A stretch of 14,049 nucleotides of DNA from Bacteroidales bacterium M8 (GCA_001689495.1 LUJS01000053.1:1-14049); one strand, 5' to 3'; positions 6,975 to 12,501 are shown, counted from the first letter of the stretch. A program made the numbers and translations. The notes: a model not told the origin generated them from the letters alone.

Positions 6975-7814
6975 TCAGTCCCACCAATAGGTGAGGTTGT
7001 GGTCGAGGAATTTCCATAAGATTTTGTAGGCTTTGGCCCGGCGCAGTTTCGACAAATAATATTCATCGGAATCTGGGTCTTTCCCTATTTCATCGTAATG
7101 GAACTTGTCGAAAATACGTCCGATGAAGCGTGAGGCATTACGGGTATTTACATAAATTCCCTCCATGTCATAATAGTCGGCTGCGACCAGTTCCAACAAT
7201 CGGCAGCAAAGTTCCATGTGCGACACATAGTGCATGCTATTGACAAAACGGTCGGTATAGCGGTGATAGCCGATGTGAAATTCGATGCGTTTGCGCAGTA
7301 TGTCGAGGATGTAGCTCCAGTCGATTGCCGAGTCATTGGCAACGGCCTCTTTCCAGTAATAACAGGCTTTTCGCTTCAGACTCAGTTTTTTTCCGGGATT
7401 TACGTCATAATAGTCTACCGGTCCCATATCAAGAGAATCGAATCGACGCTGACACTCTTTTATGTGGCGCGTCTGTGTCTTAAAGTCGTAGAGCGTTGAC
7501 CAATAGAGCAGATGTGCCGCAAGCTCAGATACAGAATACTGACCGGAAGCCGTGTCTATATCGTCGAAAATCACCTCGCGGCCTACAAGCCATTCGATGG
7601 GGTCCGGCGCTCCGGCTATATGAACCATCCCTTCGAAGTCGGTCTCAATCTTAAGTGGGGTGCCGGCATGTATTTCATCAATCGACATGTTCCGGATTGT
7701 ATAAAACAATGTCTTATACAATTTCCTGACGCTTTCAGGCTCGTTATAGTAGGTTTGCAACGTGTGCCAGACGTCTTCAAACTCTGATTCAATAAAACAA
7801 TCCTTGTAAATCAT
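6975..7814 (-). CDS. Uncharacterised protein P4
   Basis: The protein has 279 residues with no signal peptide. Family not recognised. It matches the 185-residue protein at 11944-12501 in order and spacing: FEDVWHTLQTYYNEPESVRKLY against FEDVWQAIAENFSEPEEIKPVY; AGAPDPIEWLVGREV against NGAPDWLIDKTVK; AAHLLYWSTLYDFKTQ against VATLLYWASLHTFHTS; and WSYILDILRKRIEF against WRYTLYILKRKLR. The extra ~90 residues at its C-terminus (from RYTDRF, about 190) are helical and Tyr/Trp-rich and absent from the 11944 protein. The gene starts 2 bp after the P3 stop, so it is translationally coupled to P3. It belongs to the tRNA-led array. Confidence 0.82.
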   Translation of the reverse strand: MIYKDCFIESEFEDVWHTLQTYYNEPESVRKLYKTLFYTIRNMSIDEIHAGTPLKIETDFEGMVHIAGAPDPIEWLVGREVIFDDIDTASGQYSVSELAAHLLYWSTLYDFKTQTRHIKECQRRFDSLDMGPVDYYDVNPGKKLSLKRKACYYWKEAVANDSAIDWSYILDILRKRIEFHIGYHRYTDRFVNSMHYVSHMELCCRLLELVAADYYDMEGIYVNTRNASRFIGRIFDKFHYDEIGKDPDSDEYYLSKLRRAKAYKILWKFLDHNLTYWWD

Positions 7815-7816
7815 TC

Positions 7817-8248
7817 TTAAAGTTCTTCTTCTGTAAATATATTGACTTCGACGTTGTTAAATGTATCTTTGAAGGCAACTTCGGGACTAACTTCAGCCAA
7901 GCCACCATCCCTGCCGTCTCCGATGCTGTAAGACTCATAATCGTAATCTCCGAGCTCAAGATAGATTGAACACCATTCCTTATTATCGGAGAGAGTCAAT
8001 TCTATGCCGTACATCAAAAACTGCTCTTTGAATCTGTCATAAAAATCCTGTGCTGTTTTGATTCCCGCGTCAGTTATAAGTTTGGTATAATAGGCGTGTC
8101 GATTGCGCATCAATTCTAAGGCTTCCTTTCGGTTTTGGTCTAAATATTCAAACCATTCAGCAAGTCTCTGCGCATTTTGTTTACTAATCCTCTCCCTTGT
8201 TTCAGCAAGCTTCCGACGTTCTTCGTCGGTCATTTGATCCATATCCAT
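7817..8248 (-). CDS. Small acidic protein P3, paralogue of P1 and P2
   Basis: The protein has 143 residues. The N-terminal 45 residues are highly charged and helical (EERRKLAETRERISKQNAQR), probably a short coiled coil not shared with P1/P2. From about residue 47 it aligns with them: MRNRHAYYTKL, a Tyr/Phe helix, YGIELTLSDN, YDYESYSIGDGRDGGLAEV, and a C-terminal NIFTEEEL. It has three extra residues in the helix and is the most divergent of the three. It has its own -7 box (8268-8275) and is coupled to P4 downstream. Function unknown. Tandem small acidic paralogues are typical of immunity-protein arrays, but no toxin gene is nearby to support that. Confidence 0.8.
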   Translation of the reverse strand: MDMDQMTDEERRKLAETRERISKQNAQRLAEWFEYLDQNRKEALELMRNRHAYYTKLITDAGIKTAQDFYDRFKEQFLMYGIELTLSDNKEWCSIYLELGDYDYESYSIGDGRDGGLAEVSPEVAFKDTFNNVEVNIFTEEEL

Positions 8249-8267
8249 GTTATTTTCTTTTTTGTTA

Positions 8268-8304
8268 CAAAGTTAGTCTTATTGACTGCCAATAGCTGTC
8301 AATA
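8268..8304 (-). promoter_or_regulatory. Internal -7 box and inverted repeat upstream of P3
   Basis: The minus strand has TAACTTTG (8268-8275), matching TAnnTTTG, about 20 nt upstream of the P3 start. Four nt further upstream lies an inverted repeat TATTGAC-N11-GTCAATA (8280-8304) that overlaps the end of P2. It is 25 bp long but shares no sequence with the TGTATC operator. It could be an operator of an internal promoter or a small hairpin in the transcript. No TTG lies at normal -33 spacing. Confidence 0.4.
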
Positions 8305-8649
8305 GGTAGTCGGAATATCCTCTTCGTCGACACTTTCCTCGGTGAAGATGTTGAAGACGTCATTATAGCAATAAGGGTGTTGCCACCAGATGACATGGCT
8401 TACAGCCAGACGACCGTCGGCGGTGGGCACGACATGATAGGCTTCGTAGTCATTGCCCATCAGATAGTTGTAAAGCGAGATGTATCCATCCTCAAGAGTG
8501 AGATCGATGCCGAGAATGGCAAACCATTCATCCTTGTCTCGAGCATACTCTGCGAGCGATGTATATCCATTTACGGTTTCTGAAAGGAAGGCATGGCGCT
8601 TGCGCATCATGGCATACCTTTCTTCTAATGTCATATCCAAAAGATTCAT
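8299..8649 (-). CDS. Small acidic protein P2, paralogue of P1 and P3
   Basis: The protein has 116 residues. Conserved features shared with P1 over about 70 residues: MRKRHAFLSETVNGY, YARDKDEWFAILGIDL, YISLYNYLMGNDYEAYHVV and PTADGRLAV. The C-terminal tail FNIFTEESVDEED is shared with P3. The protein is acidic and rich in aromatic residues, with no signal peptide. It starts 2 nt after the P1 stop (translational coupling). Of the three copies it is the intact reference form. No family name can be given. Confidence 0.85.
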   Translation of the reverse strand: MNLLDMTLEERYAMMRKRHAFLSETVNGYTSLAEYARDKDEWFAILGIDLTLEDGYISLYNYLMGNDYEAYHVVPTADGRLAVSHVIWWQHPYCYNDVFNIFTEESVDEEDIPTTY

Positions 8650-8651
8650 AA

Positions 8652-8939
8652 TCAGGTCATGTATTTGCGTTTTATCTTGTCTTTCACAATCAATCTTCCA
8701 TCGGCAGACGGCAAGACATAATATGTTTCATATTCATAGCCATCCAGCCAAATCTCAATAGAGATATACTTCTCGTTTAGTTGGAGATTCATTCCAATGA
8801 TGGCGAACCATTCGTCTCTGTCGCGGGCATAATCTTCGATGGAAGAATACCCCTCAACGGTAGTCGAAAGAAAGGCGAGACGTTTTTGCCTCATGGCTTT
8901 CAGGGTCGTCCGCGTCGAGGAACAGTTTATTGGGCTCAT
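8652..8939 (-). CDS. Small protein P1, paralogue of P2, possibly frameshifted
   Basis: The protein has 95 residues from the ATG at 8939. Residues 14-82 match P2 closely (AMRQKRLAFLSTTVEGY, YARDRDEWFAIIGMNL, YISIEIWLDG, LPSADGRLIV). The first 13 residues look random, and the NIFTEE tail of P2/P3 is missing, replaced by a basic end (KDKIKRKYMT). An ATG at 8976 opens a frame one base off whose first 26 residues (ending NKLFLDADDPE) look like a better N-terminus and resemble the LLDMTLEE of P2. So a one-base indel near 8895-8915 may have separated the real start from the body, or translation restarts at the ATG at 8939 or 8894. The gene lies 58 bp after the tRNA-like gene with no promoter between. 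Confidence 0.65.
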   Translation of the reverse strand: MSPINCSSTRTTLKAMRQKRLAFLSTTVEGYSSIEDYARDRDEWFAIIGMNLQLNEKYISIEIWLDGYEYETYYVLPSADGRLIVKDKIKRKYMT

Positions 8940-8976
8940 TCTCAGTGTAAGGACTTAAAAAATCGTTCGTTATCAT
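8854..8976 (-). pseudogene. Out-of-frame N-terminal fragment of P1
   Basis: An ORF of 40 codons starting with ATG at 8976, 21 nt after the tRNA-like gene, encodes an acidic, soluble-looking start (NEPNKLFLDADDPE) and then runs on in the wrong frame over the P1 body to a TGA at 8854-8856. P1 proper is read one base later. I interpret it as the original P1 start cut off by an indel; a programmed shift is less likely, since no slippery sequence is evident. Confidence 0.35.
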
Positions 8977-8997
8977 GTAATTGATGCTGAATATTAG

Positions 8998-9088
8998 CAG
9001 CCCGGGCCGGATTCGAACCGGCAATACCACATCACAGGGCGCCTTCCATCTAATATAAGGTGTGTCTGACCGATTCCACCACCGGGCC
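8998..9088 (-). tRNA. tRNA-Leu-like gene, anticodon UAG, atypical
   Basis: A 91-nt class II tRNA on the minus strand. Acceptor GGCCCGG pairs with CCGGGCT (one G-U at 1-72), then U8 and a Leu-type D arm (GTGGAA...GG...ACAC). The T arm is perfect (GCCGG, loop TTCGAAT, CCGGC). The anticodon loop ATTAGAT gives UAG with U33 and A37, decoding CUA as leucine. Oddities: the D loop has one extra base, there is an extra base between D and anticodon stems, the anticodon stem CTTAT/GGAAG has an A-G mismatch and a U-G pair, the long variable region (about 20 nt) has no firm stem, and position 73 reads G, whereas A73 is a known leucine identity element. CCA is not encoded. Its promoter carries operator site 2. 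It may be a variant, a degraded copy or a specialised tRNA. Confidence 0.72.
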
Positions 9089-9105
9089 GATGTTGTTTAG
9101 TACCG

Positions 9106-9141
9106 CAAAATTACAATAGAGGTGTATCATTTTGCGATACA
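9106..9141 (-). promoter_or_regulatory. Promoter with TGTATC-N7-GATACA operator (site 2)
   Basis: The palindrome at 9123-9141 is followed on the minus strand, after 9 nt, by TAATTTTG (9106-9113). Transcription would start near 9099, about 10 nt before the tRNA-like gene. Beyond the palindrome core, the flank ACCTC and the -7 box are identical to site 1. No other -7 box lies before P1, so this promoter probably drives tRNA and P1-P5 together. On the plus strand a TATTTTTG box (9147-9154) follows after 5 nt, a non-standard distance. Confidence 0.75.
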
Positions 9142-9163
9142 ACCATTATTTTTGCAGGATTAT

Positions 9164-9295
9164 TTGATTCGTGATTTCAGAAATCTTTACGGAAGTCAAA
9201 GTACAGGCCAGAAATACGCAATGCTTCTACTCGAATGCCTTGAAGATTATAAGCCATACTGCGAGACGAAACGCCCGGCAATCGAGCAGTTTTAA
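9164..9295 (+). CDS. Possible 43-residue protein or gene remnant
   Basis: From a TTG at 9164 the plus frame encodes 43 residues with a coding-like composition: NLYGSQSTGQKYAMLLLECL then EDYKPYCETKRPAIEQF, and stops at TAA 9293-9295. It has a helical, charged pattern and no repeats. There is no ATG before 9221, so it could be a leaderless short gene read from the TATTTTTG box at 9147-9154 or the tail of a decayed gene. No family recognised. The other open plus frame from 9171 looks non-coding. Confidence 0.3.
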   Translation: MIRDFRNLYGSQSTGQKYAMLLLECLEDYKPYCETKRPAIEQF

Positions 9296-9481
9296 ACCGA
9301 AGTCAGAGAATAAGGAAACCTGTGGGATTTCACTCTTCGGTTACAAAACCCTCTAATTGCAAGACTATGGCGCAAAGATAGGATGTCAGCCAGTCAAAAG
9401 TGGTCAGTAGAATAAAATATTTATTATAATGTTAAATTTGAAAGGTAAAAAAACATTAATATTTTGCGATATAACATTTCA

Positions 9482-9507
9482 ACTCCCTCGGGATTGCACG
9501 AGGGAGT
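9482..9507. terminator. Hairpin downstream of the nuclease gene
   Basis: A perfect 9-bp stem ACTCCCTCG / CGAGGGAGT (9482-9490, 9499-9507) with an 8-nt loop, 120 nt beyond the stop of the leftward nuclease gene. Neither side has a long T-run, so it is only a candidate terminator. A weaker 7-bp stem (9602-9608 / 9621-9627) overlaps the nuclease stop codon. Confidence 0.5.
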
Positions 9508-9626
9508 CAATACAGTTCTAAATTATCAGGGAATTATGTTAAATTCCGTCAGCGGAATGAGGATGTTTTTGTCGTATTGTAAGAATGCAACTGTAATGGG
9601 TAAATCCGTTGTGTGAAGTGCGGATT

Positions 9627-10571
9627 TTAAATCATTCCAAATTCCTTTAAAACCATTACAGTTTTATCAATAAACTCCTTAAGAGAGTTCTTCAGTAAAT
9701 CCTCTTGCTCCTTAAGAGTTGAAGTATTTAACTGATTCATCTTATCCGGTGTAAGTGCAATTGCTGGAAAACCCCAACATCTGGAGTTGGCCGACATGAC
9801 TCCACTTAGTGCATTCATCACAGAGAGGTCTCCATTTGTGGAAAAGCCAATTGTTGCTTGTTCGATGTCAACATAGGCATAACCATTGAGAAGCCAATCG
9901 CCTGATTTGTTACAAATACCATAGCGTCTGGCTATTACCAACGGTGACTTTTGTACATCAGTGGTTTTGTTGTATGCAACAAGTTTCACATCGGGATGGA
10001 GATTAGGATTTGTTTCGATTAATTGATTAACAATATCCAAAAACTGACAAATCGAATTAATGTTGGAGAAATTCATTGGGTTAGTATAGCGTGTAATATT
10101 ACATACGATTTTTAGATAGCTCATAAATGCCTTTGACAAATCGTCAAGTTCATCATATTGTTTAGTCAGATTGTCGTAGAAATCGCCCCATGTCCTAAAA
10201 ATAGCGGCGAAGTCTTTTATACAGTTATAGTTAGTGATGTATCCAAAATGTTCTCGGTCAACCTCGTAATTGATTGAATATTCCGGATGGTGATTTAAAT
10301 CATAGATTTTAACCTCTATAATATAAAGTTCTCCTGTCTTGGTAGATATATGTATATCGACTCTGCTACCTGCACCGTTTGGATCACAAACCTCGCGAGT
10401 AATGTCTGTCACATTGGATATGTCAATGCCCTCAAAGAAGAAATGCAGAAATTTCTCTTTGAAGCACTTACTGGAATTACATAGTGCAACTGTGACGTTG
10501 GACAAATCATTTTCATGCCAATAATAATGGGCTAATTTTTCAAAAAAGAGCTCTGTTTCAGTCATTATCAT
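9627..10571 (-). CDS. PD-(D/E)XK nuclease-superfamily protein
   Basis: The protein has 314 residues. The core is SRVDIHI...LYIIEVKIYD, with Asp72, Glu86 and Lys88 as the D...ExK catalytic triad on adjacent strands, and Glu60 upstream as a possible fourth ligand. An N-terminal helix (FFEKLAHYYWHENDLSNV) precedes it, and the long C-terminal part is a mostly helical/beta extension with a GDWLLNGYAYVDI segment. This layout is like the PDDEXK_4 group of stand-alone nucleases, many found in defence or mobile contexts; the actual DNA or RNA target is unknown. Base and codon use is clearly more A/T-rich than the neighbouring genes, suggesting acquisition. Two starts are possible (10571 or 10565). A canonical promoter lies about 215 nt upstream. 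Confidence 0.8.
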   Translation of the reverse strand: MIMTETELFFEKLAHYYWHENDLSNVTVALCNSSKCFKEKFLHFFFEGIDISNVTDITREVCDPNGAGSRVDIHISTKTGELYIIEVKIYDLNHHPEYSINYEVDREHFGYITNYNCIKDFAAIFRTWGDFYDNLTKQYDELDDLSKAFMSYLKIVCNITRYTNPMNFSNINSICQFLDIVNQLIETNPNLHPDVKLVAYNKTTDVQKSPLVIARRYGICNKSGDWLLNGYAYVDIEQATIGFSTNGDLSVMNALSGVMSANSRCWGFPAIALTPDKMNQLNTSTLKEQEDLLKNSLKEFIDKTVMVLKEFGMI

Positions 10572-10792
10572 ATATTCTTAATTTGGTTGATTTTCAGATG
10601 GCTATTACAGGACGTGCGTACTAAAAACGAAGACACAACGCTCTTTGGGTTCTCACTTTCGGTAAGGCTCTGGTAAACCGTAATCAAGATAATATCCCGA
10701 TCTTACCGAATCGGTTGTCATTGCAAGATGTGCAATATCCAATGTCGTCCTAAACTGTCTGTTTCGTATGGTTGGGGTATTGATTAATGTCG

Positions 10793-10824
10793 CAAATGTA
10801 CAAGTATTATTCGGAATATCAAAA
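10793..10824 (-). promoter_or_regulatory. Consensus promoter of the nuclease gene
   Basis: The minus strand has TTTTG (10820-10824), a 19-nt spacer and TACATTTG (10793-10800): a full match to the Bacteroidetes TTTG-N19-TAnnTTTG promoter. Transcription should start near 10786. Confidence 0.7.
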
Positions 10825-10855
10825 CAATGTATTATGTTTTACAACACAAAATACT

Positions 10856-10890
10856 CGGGTCGATGCCATATTAATCTCATTCATGACCCG
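10856..10890 (-). terminator. Candidate terminator of the metallophosphoesterase gene
   Basis: CGGGTC (10856-10861) pairs with GACCCG (10885-10890), with three further pairs across a one-base bulge. On the minus strand it lies 24 nt after the metallophosphoesterase stop and is followed by a T-rich stretch (TATTTTGTG). Confidence 0.45.
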
Positions 10891-10914
10891 GATAGCACGT
10901 TAGAGTTGTTAAGC

Positions 10915-11523
10915 TTATAATTCTATTATGTTTGGTGAGTTAAGTTTTGAGTAATCATCGTTCATTATCGCTCCGTTAGAGAAGATTGTGCCATTCTGCT
11001 CGGTCATTCCATGCTGTCGATGAACGTGCCCGAAAAGATGTGCCCGTGGATGAATCTCGTTCACTCTTTCCAGAAGTTCTTCAGACCCATAATGGATGAA
11101 CTCACTGTCGATACTGTCATCAAGGTCAAGGATTCCATAAACAGGCGAGTGAGTGATCAGGACATCCGTGTCATCCGGTATATTGGCATAATTTCGGTCC
11201 TGTTGGGGAGAAACGCAATCCTCGTAAAACATCGGTACGCCATAGAATCTGACGCCGTCTATCTCTATGCCTGAATTGCATAGATAGTGGACATTATTGT
11301 CGAGTCCGTCGATGTTTGCGCCGTAAAGACAATCGTCGTGATTGCCGCAGATGAATATCTTTTGACGATAGGGCAGATCGCAGAACCAGTTGAGGAAATC
11401 CAACGCCTCGCGCTCCTCGCCGATCATGCAGAAGTCGCCCGAGTGAACCACGATGTCGGCGTCAGGCATTTCCCTAAGCCTATGATGCGATCCGTGAGTA
11501 TCTGAAAGATGAAGTATTCTCAT
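10915..11523 (-). CDS. Calcineurin-like metallophosphoesterase
   Basis: The protein has 202 residues from the ATG at 11523. A longer frame reaches 11619 but that region holds promoter elements, and the fold starts exactly at MRILHLSDTHG. All five metal/catalytic motifs are present: Asp8-x-His10 (SDTHG), Asp30 (HSGD), Asn61-His62 (CGNHDD), His125 (ITHSP) and His166-x-His168 (GHVH). The compact size and the GxxxLxxF...GNHD arrangement resemble the MPPED/UPF0046-like group of class III metallophosphatases, which hydrolyse phosphodiesters or cyclic nucleotides in vitro; the natural substrate is not deducible. There is no signal peptide, so it is cytoplasmic. It is transcribed divergently from the membrane-protein operon, and both promoters carry the TGTATC operator. 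Confidence 0.9.
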   Translation of the reverse strand: MRILHLSDTHGSHHRLREMPDADIVVHSGDFCMIGEEREALDFLNWFCDLPYRQKIFICGNHDDCLYGANIDGLDNNVHYLCNSGIEIDGVRFYGVPMFYEDCVSPQQDRNYANIPDDTDVLITHSPVYGILDLDDSIDSEFIHYGSEELLERVNEIHPRAHLFGHVHRQHGMTEQNGTIFSNGAIMNDDYSKLNSPNIIEL

Positions 11524-11543
11524 AGCTGTAATTTTATTTTCTA

Positions 11544-11551
11544 CAAAGATA
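11544..11551 (-). promoter_or_regulatory. Second -7 box upstream of the metallophosphoesterase
   Basis: The minus strand reads TATCTTTG, a match to TAnnTTTG, and would start transcription about 14 nt before the ATG at 11523. There is no TTG at -33. It may be a weak promoter besides the operator-linked box at 11617-11624. Confidence 0.3.
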
Positions 11552-11616
11552 ATCTTTTCCAGTGACAGATATTGGCAGTGGCAAGGACTAATTTTCACTC
11601 TCAATAGATGATATTG

Positions 11617-11652
11617 CAAAGTTACTGTTTTATTGTATCATTTGGCGATACA
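11617..11652 (-). promoter_or_regulatory. Promoter with TGTATC-N7-GATACA operator (site 3)
   Basis: The palindrome at 11634-11652 is followed on the minus strand, after 9 nt, by TAACTTTG (11617-11624), then GCA as in sites 2 and 4. It would drive the metallophosphoesterase gene with a leader of about 85 nt. Confidence 0.72.
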
Positions 11653-11678
11653 GCGATTTTTACCGGACAATATTTTGG

Positions 11679-11714
11679 TGTATCCATATTTGATACAGCT
11701 CGGCCGTAAATTTG
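11679..11714 (+). promoter_or_regulatory. Promoter with TGTATC-N7-GATACA operator (site 4)
   Basis: The palindrome at 11679-11697 is followed on the plus strand, after 9 nt, by TAAATTTG (11707-11714). Transcription would start about 12 nt before the ATG at 11733. Sites 3 and 4 are 45 bp apart and face outward, so one regulator could control both directions. Confidence 0.72.
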
Positions 11715-11732
11715 CAGGCAAAACACTGAATC

Positions 11733-11966
11733 ATGACACTCACGGATCTAAACCGCAAATTCCTCAAAGCTCATGTCCTTATGATGGCAGGAACTGTCAT
11801 CGGCAATGTGATTGCTAATACACAAGGCCTCCGCCACCCTCTGGTGTTTGGAATTTTGACAGGATTGCTTTTTTCAATCCATATTTACCGACACTGTATT
11901 GAAGTATTGATGACAGAATACAAACGACTGAAATCCAAAGAAAATGAAAAGAAAGACATTTCGTGA
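11733..11966 (+). CDS. Small two-helix membrane protein
   Basis: The protein has 77 residues. Two hydrophobic stretches, about 14-30 (HVLMMAGTVIGNVIA) and 38-55 (VFGILTGLLFSIHIYRH), are joined by a short loop containing QGLRHP; the C-terminus is very basic and charged (KRLKSKENEKK), which by the positive-inside rule should be cytoplasmic. No family recognised. The last 23 bases overlap the start of the next gene (ATG at 11944), so the two are coupled in an operon. It is directly controlled by operator site 4. Confidence 0.7.
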   Translation: MTLTDLNRKFLKAHVLMMAGTVIGNVIANTQGLRHPLVFGILTGLLFSIHIYRHCIEVLMTEYKRLKSKENEKKDIS

Positions 11967-12501
11967 ATACCTCAACGATTGCAGGTTTGAGGATGTATGG
12001 CAAGCGATAGCCGAGAATTTCTCAGAACCGGAAGAAATCAAGCCTGTGTATGCCGAATATTACGAGAAGTTGAAAACCCTTCCCCACAAACCGGTGCGTG
12101 GGACCATCGAGCTGTCCGGAGATCCGACCCAATATCCCGAAGGAATGAACGGCGCCCCGGACTGGCTTATTGACAAGACTGTCAAAACGACAGAAAAAGA
12201 GAGCGATCTAGTGGTAGCGACATTGCTCTATTGGGCGTCTCTCCATACCTTCCATACTTCACAAGAGCATGATGCCGACCTGTTTAGATACCTGCGTATA
12301 ATTGATTCTGACGATCCAAAGGCATTGGCAGAATATCTGACCGAGTCCGTGCAGCCTAAGCCATATAGTGCCGAAATACGTGAGAGCCGGGAGCGGAAAG
12401 AAAAGCTTTTCTGGGACAACACATCATCCTGTCTATATGCAGGAGACTGGCGTTATACACTTTACATCCTGAAGCGAAAGCTCCGATGTGAAAGCGGTTA
12501 A
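11944..12501 (+). CDS. P4-like uncharacterised protein
   Basis: The protein has 185 residues from the ATG inside the membrane-protein gene. It shares with P4 (6975-7814) the ordered segments FEDVWQAI, NFSEPEEIKPVYAEYY, NGAPDWLIDK, VVATLLYWASLHTF and DWRYTLYILKRKLR, but ends where P4 goes on for another ~90 residues. It has no signal peptide, so is probably soluble; coupling to the two-helix protein suggests work at the inner membrane (inference). It is under operator site 4, as P4 is under site 2. No Pfam name can be given with confidence. Confidence 0.82.
   Translation: MKRKTFREYLNDCRFEDVWQAIAENFSEPEEIKPVYAEYYEKLKTLPHKPVRGTIELSGDPTQYPEGMNGAPDWLIDKTVKTTEKESDLVVATLLYWASLHTFHTSQEHDADLFRYLRIIDSDDPKALAEYLTESVQPKPYSAEIRESRERKEKLFWDNTSSCLYAGDWRYTLYILKRKLRCESG

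Larger units (their letters stand above)
9142..9626. other. Region without a confident gene
   Basis: This 485-bp, AT-rich stretch lies between operator site 2 and the nuclease gene. It holds one possible short ORF (9164-9295), an 8-bp stem with a 32-nt loop just after it (AACCGAAG 9295-9302, CTTCGGTT 9335-9342), a hairpin at 9482-9507, and a smaller stem at 9602-9627. The part at 9410-9480 is almost pure A/T and has TAAATTTG at 9430-9437 without a -33 element. Confidence 0.5.
10572..10914. other. Nuclease leader and intergenic region
   Basis: This 343-bp stretch holds the nuclease promoter (10793-10824), the 3' hairpin of the metallophosphoesterase (10856-10890), and a leader of about 215 nt. 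The leader contains a perfect 9-bp inverted repeat (10658-10666 with 10702-10710, 35-nt loop) and a short minus-strand open frame ending at 10653, with ATG at 10721 (22 codons) or TTG at 10742 (29 codons; includes SVRSGYYLDYGLPEPYRK). The frame is open further upstream past the promoter, so it could be either a leader peptide or the tail of a lost gene. Confidence 0.45.

Noticed and set aside
8998..9010. tRNA 3' end as an integrative-element attachment site
   Set aside because: No direct repeat of the tRNA 3' end was found elsewhere in the window and no integrase is present.
7858..10243. Single TGTATC half-sites (for example near 7858, 8479 and 10238)
   Set aside because: They lack the second half GATACA at 7-nt spacing and lie inside genes.
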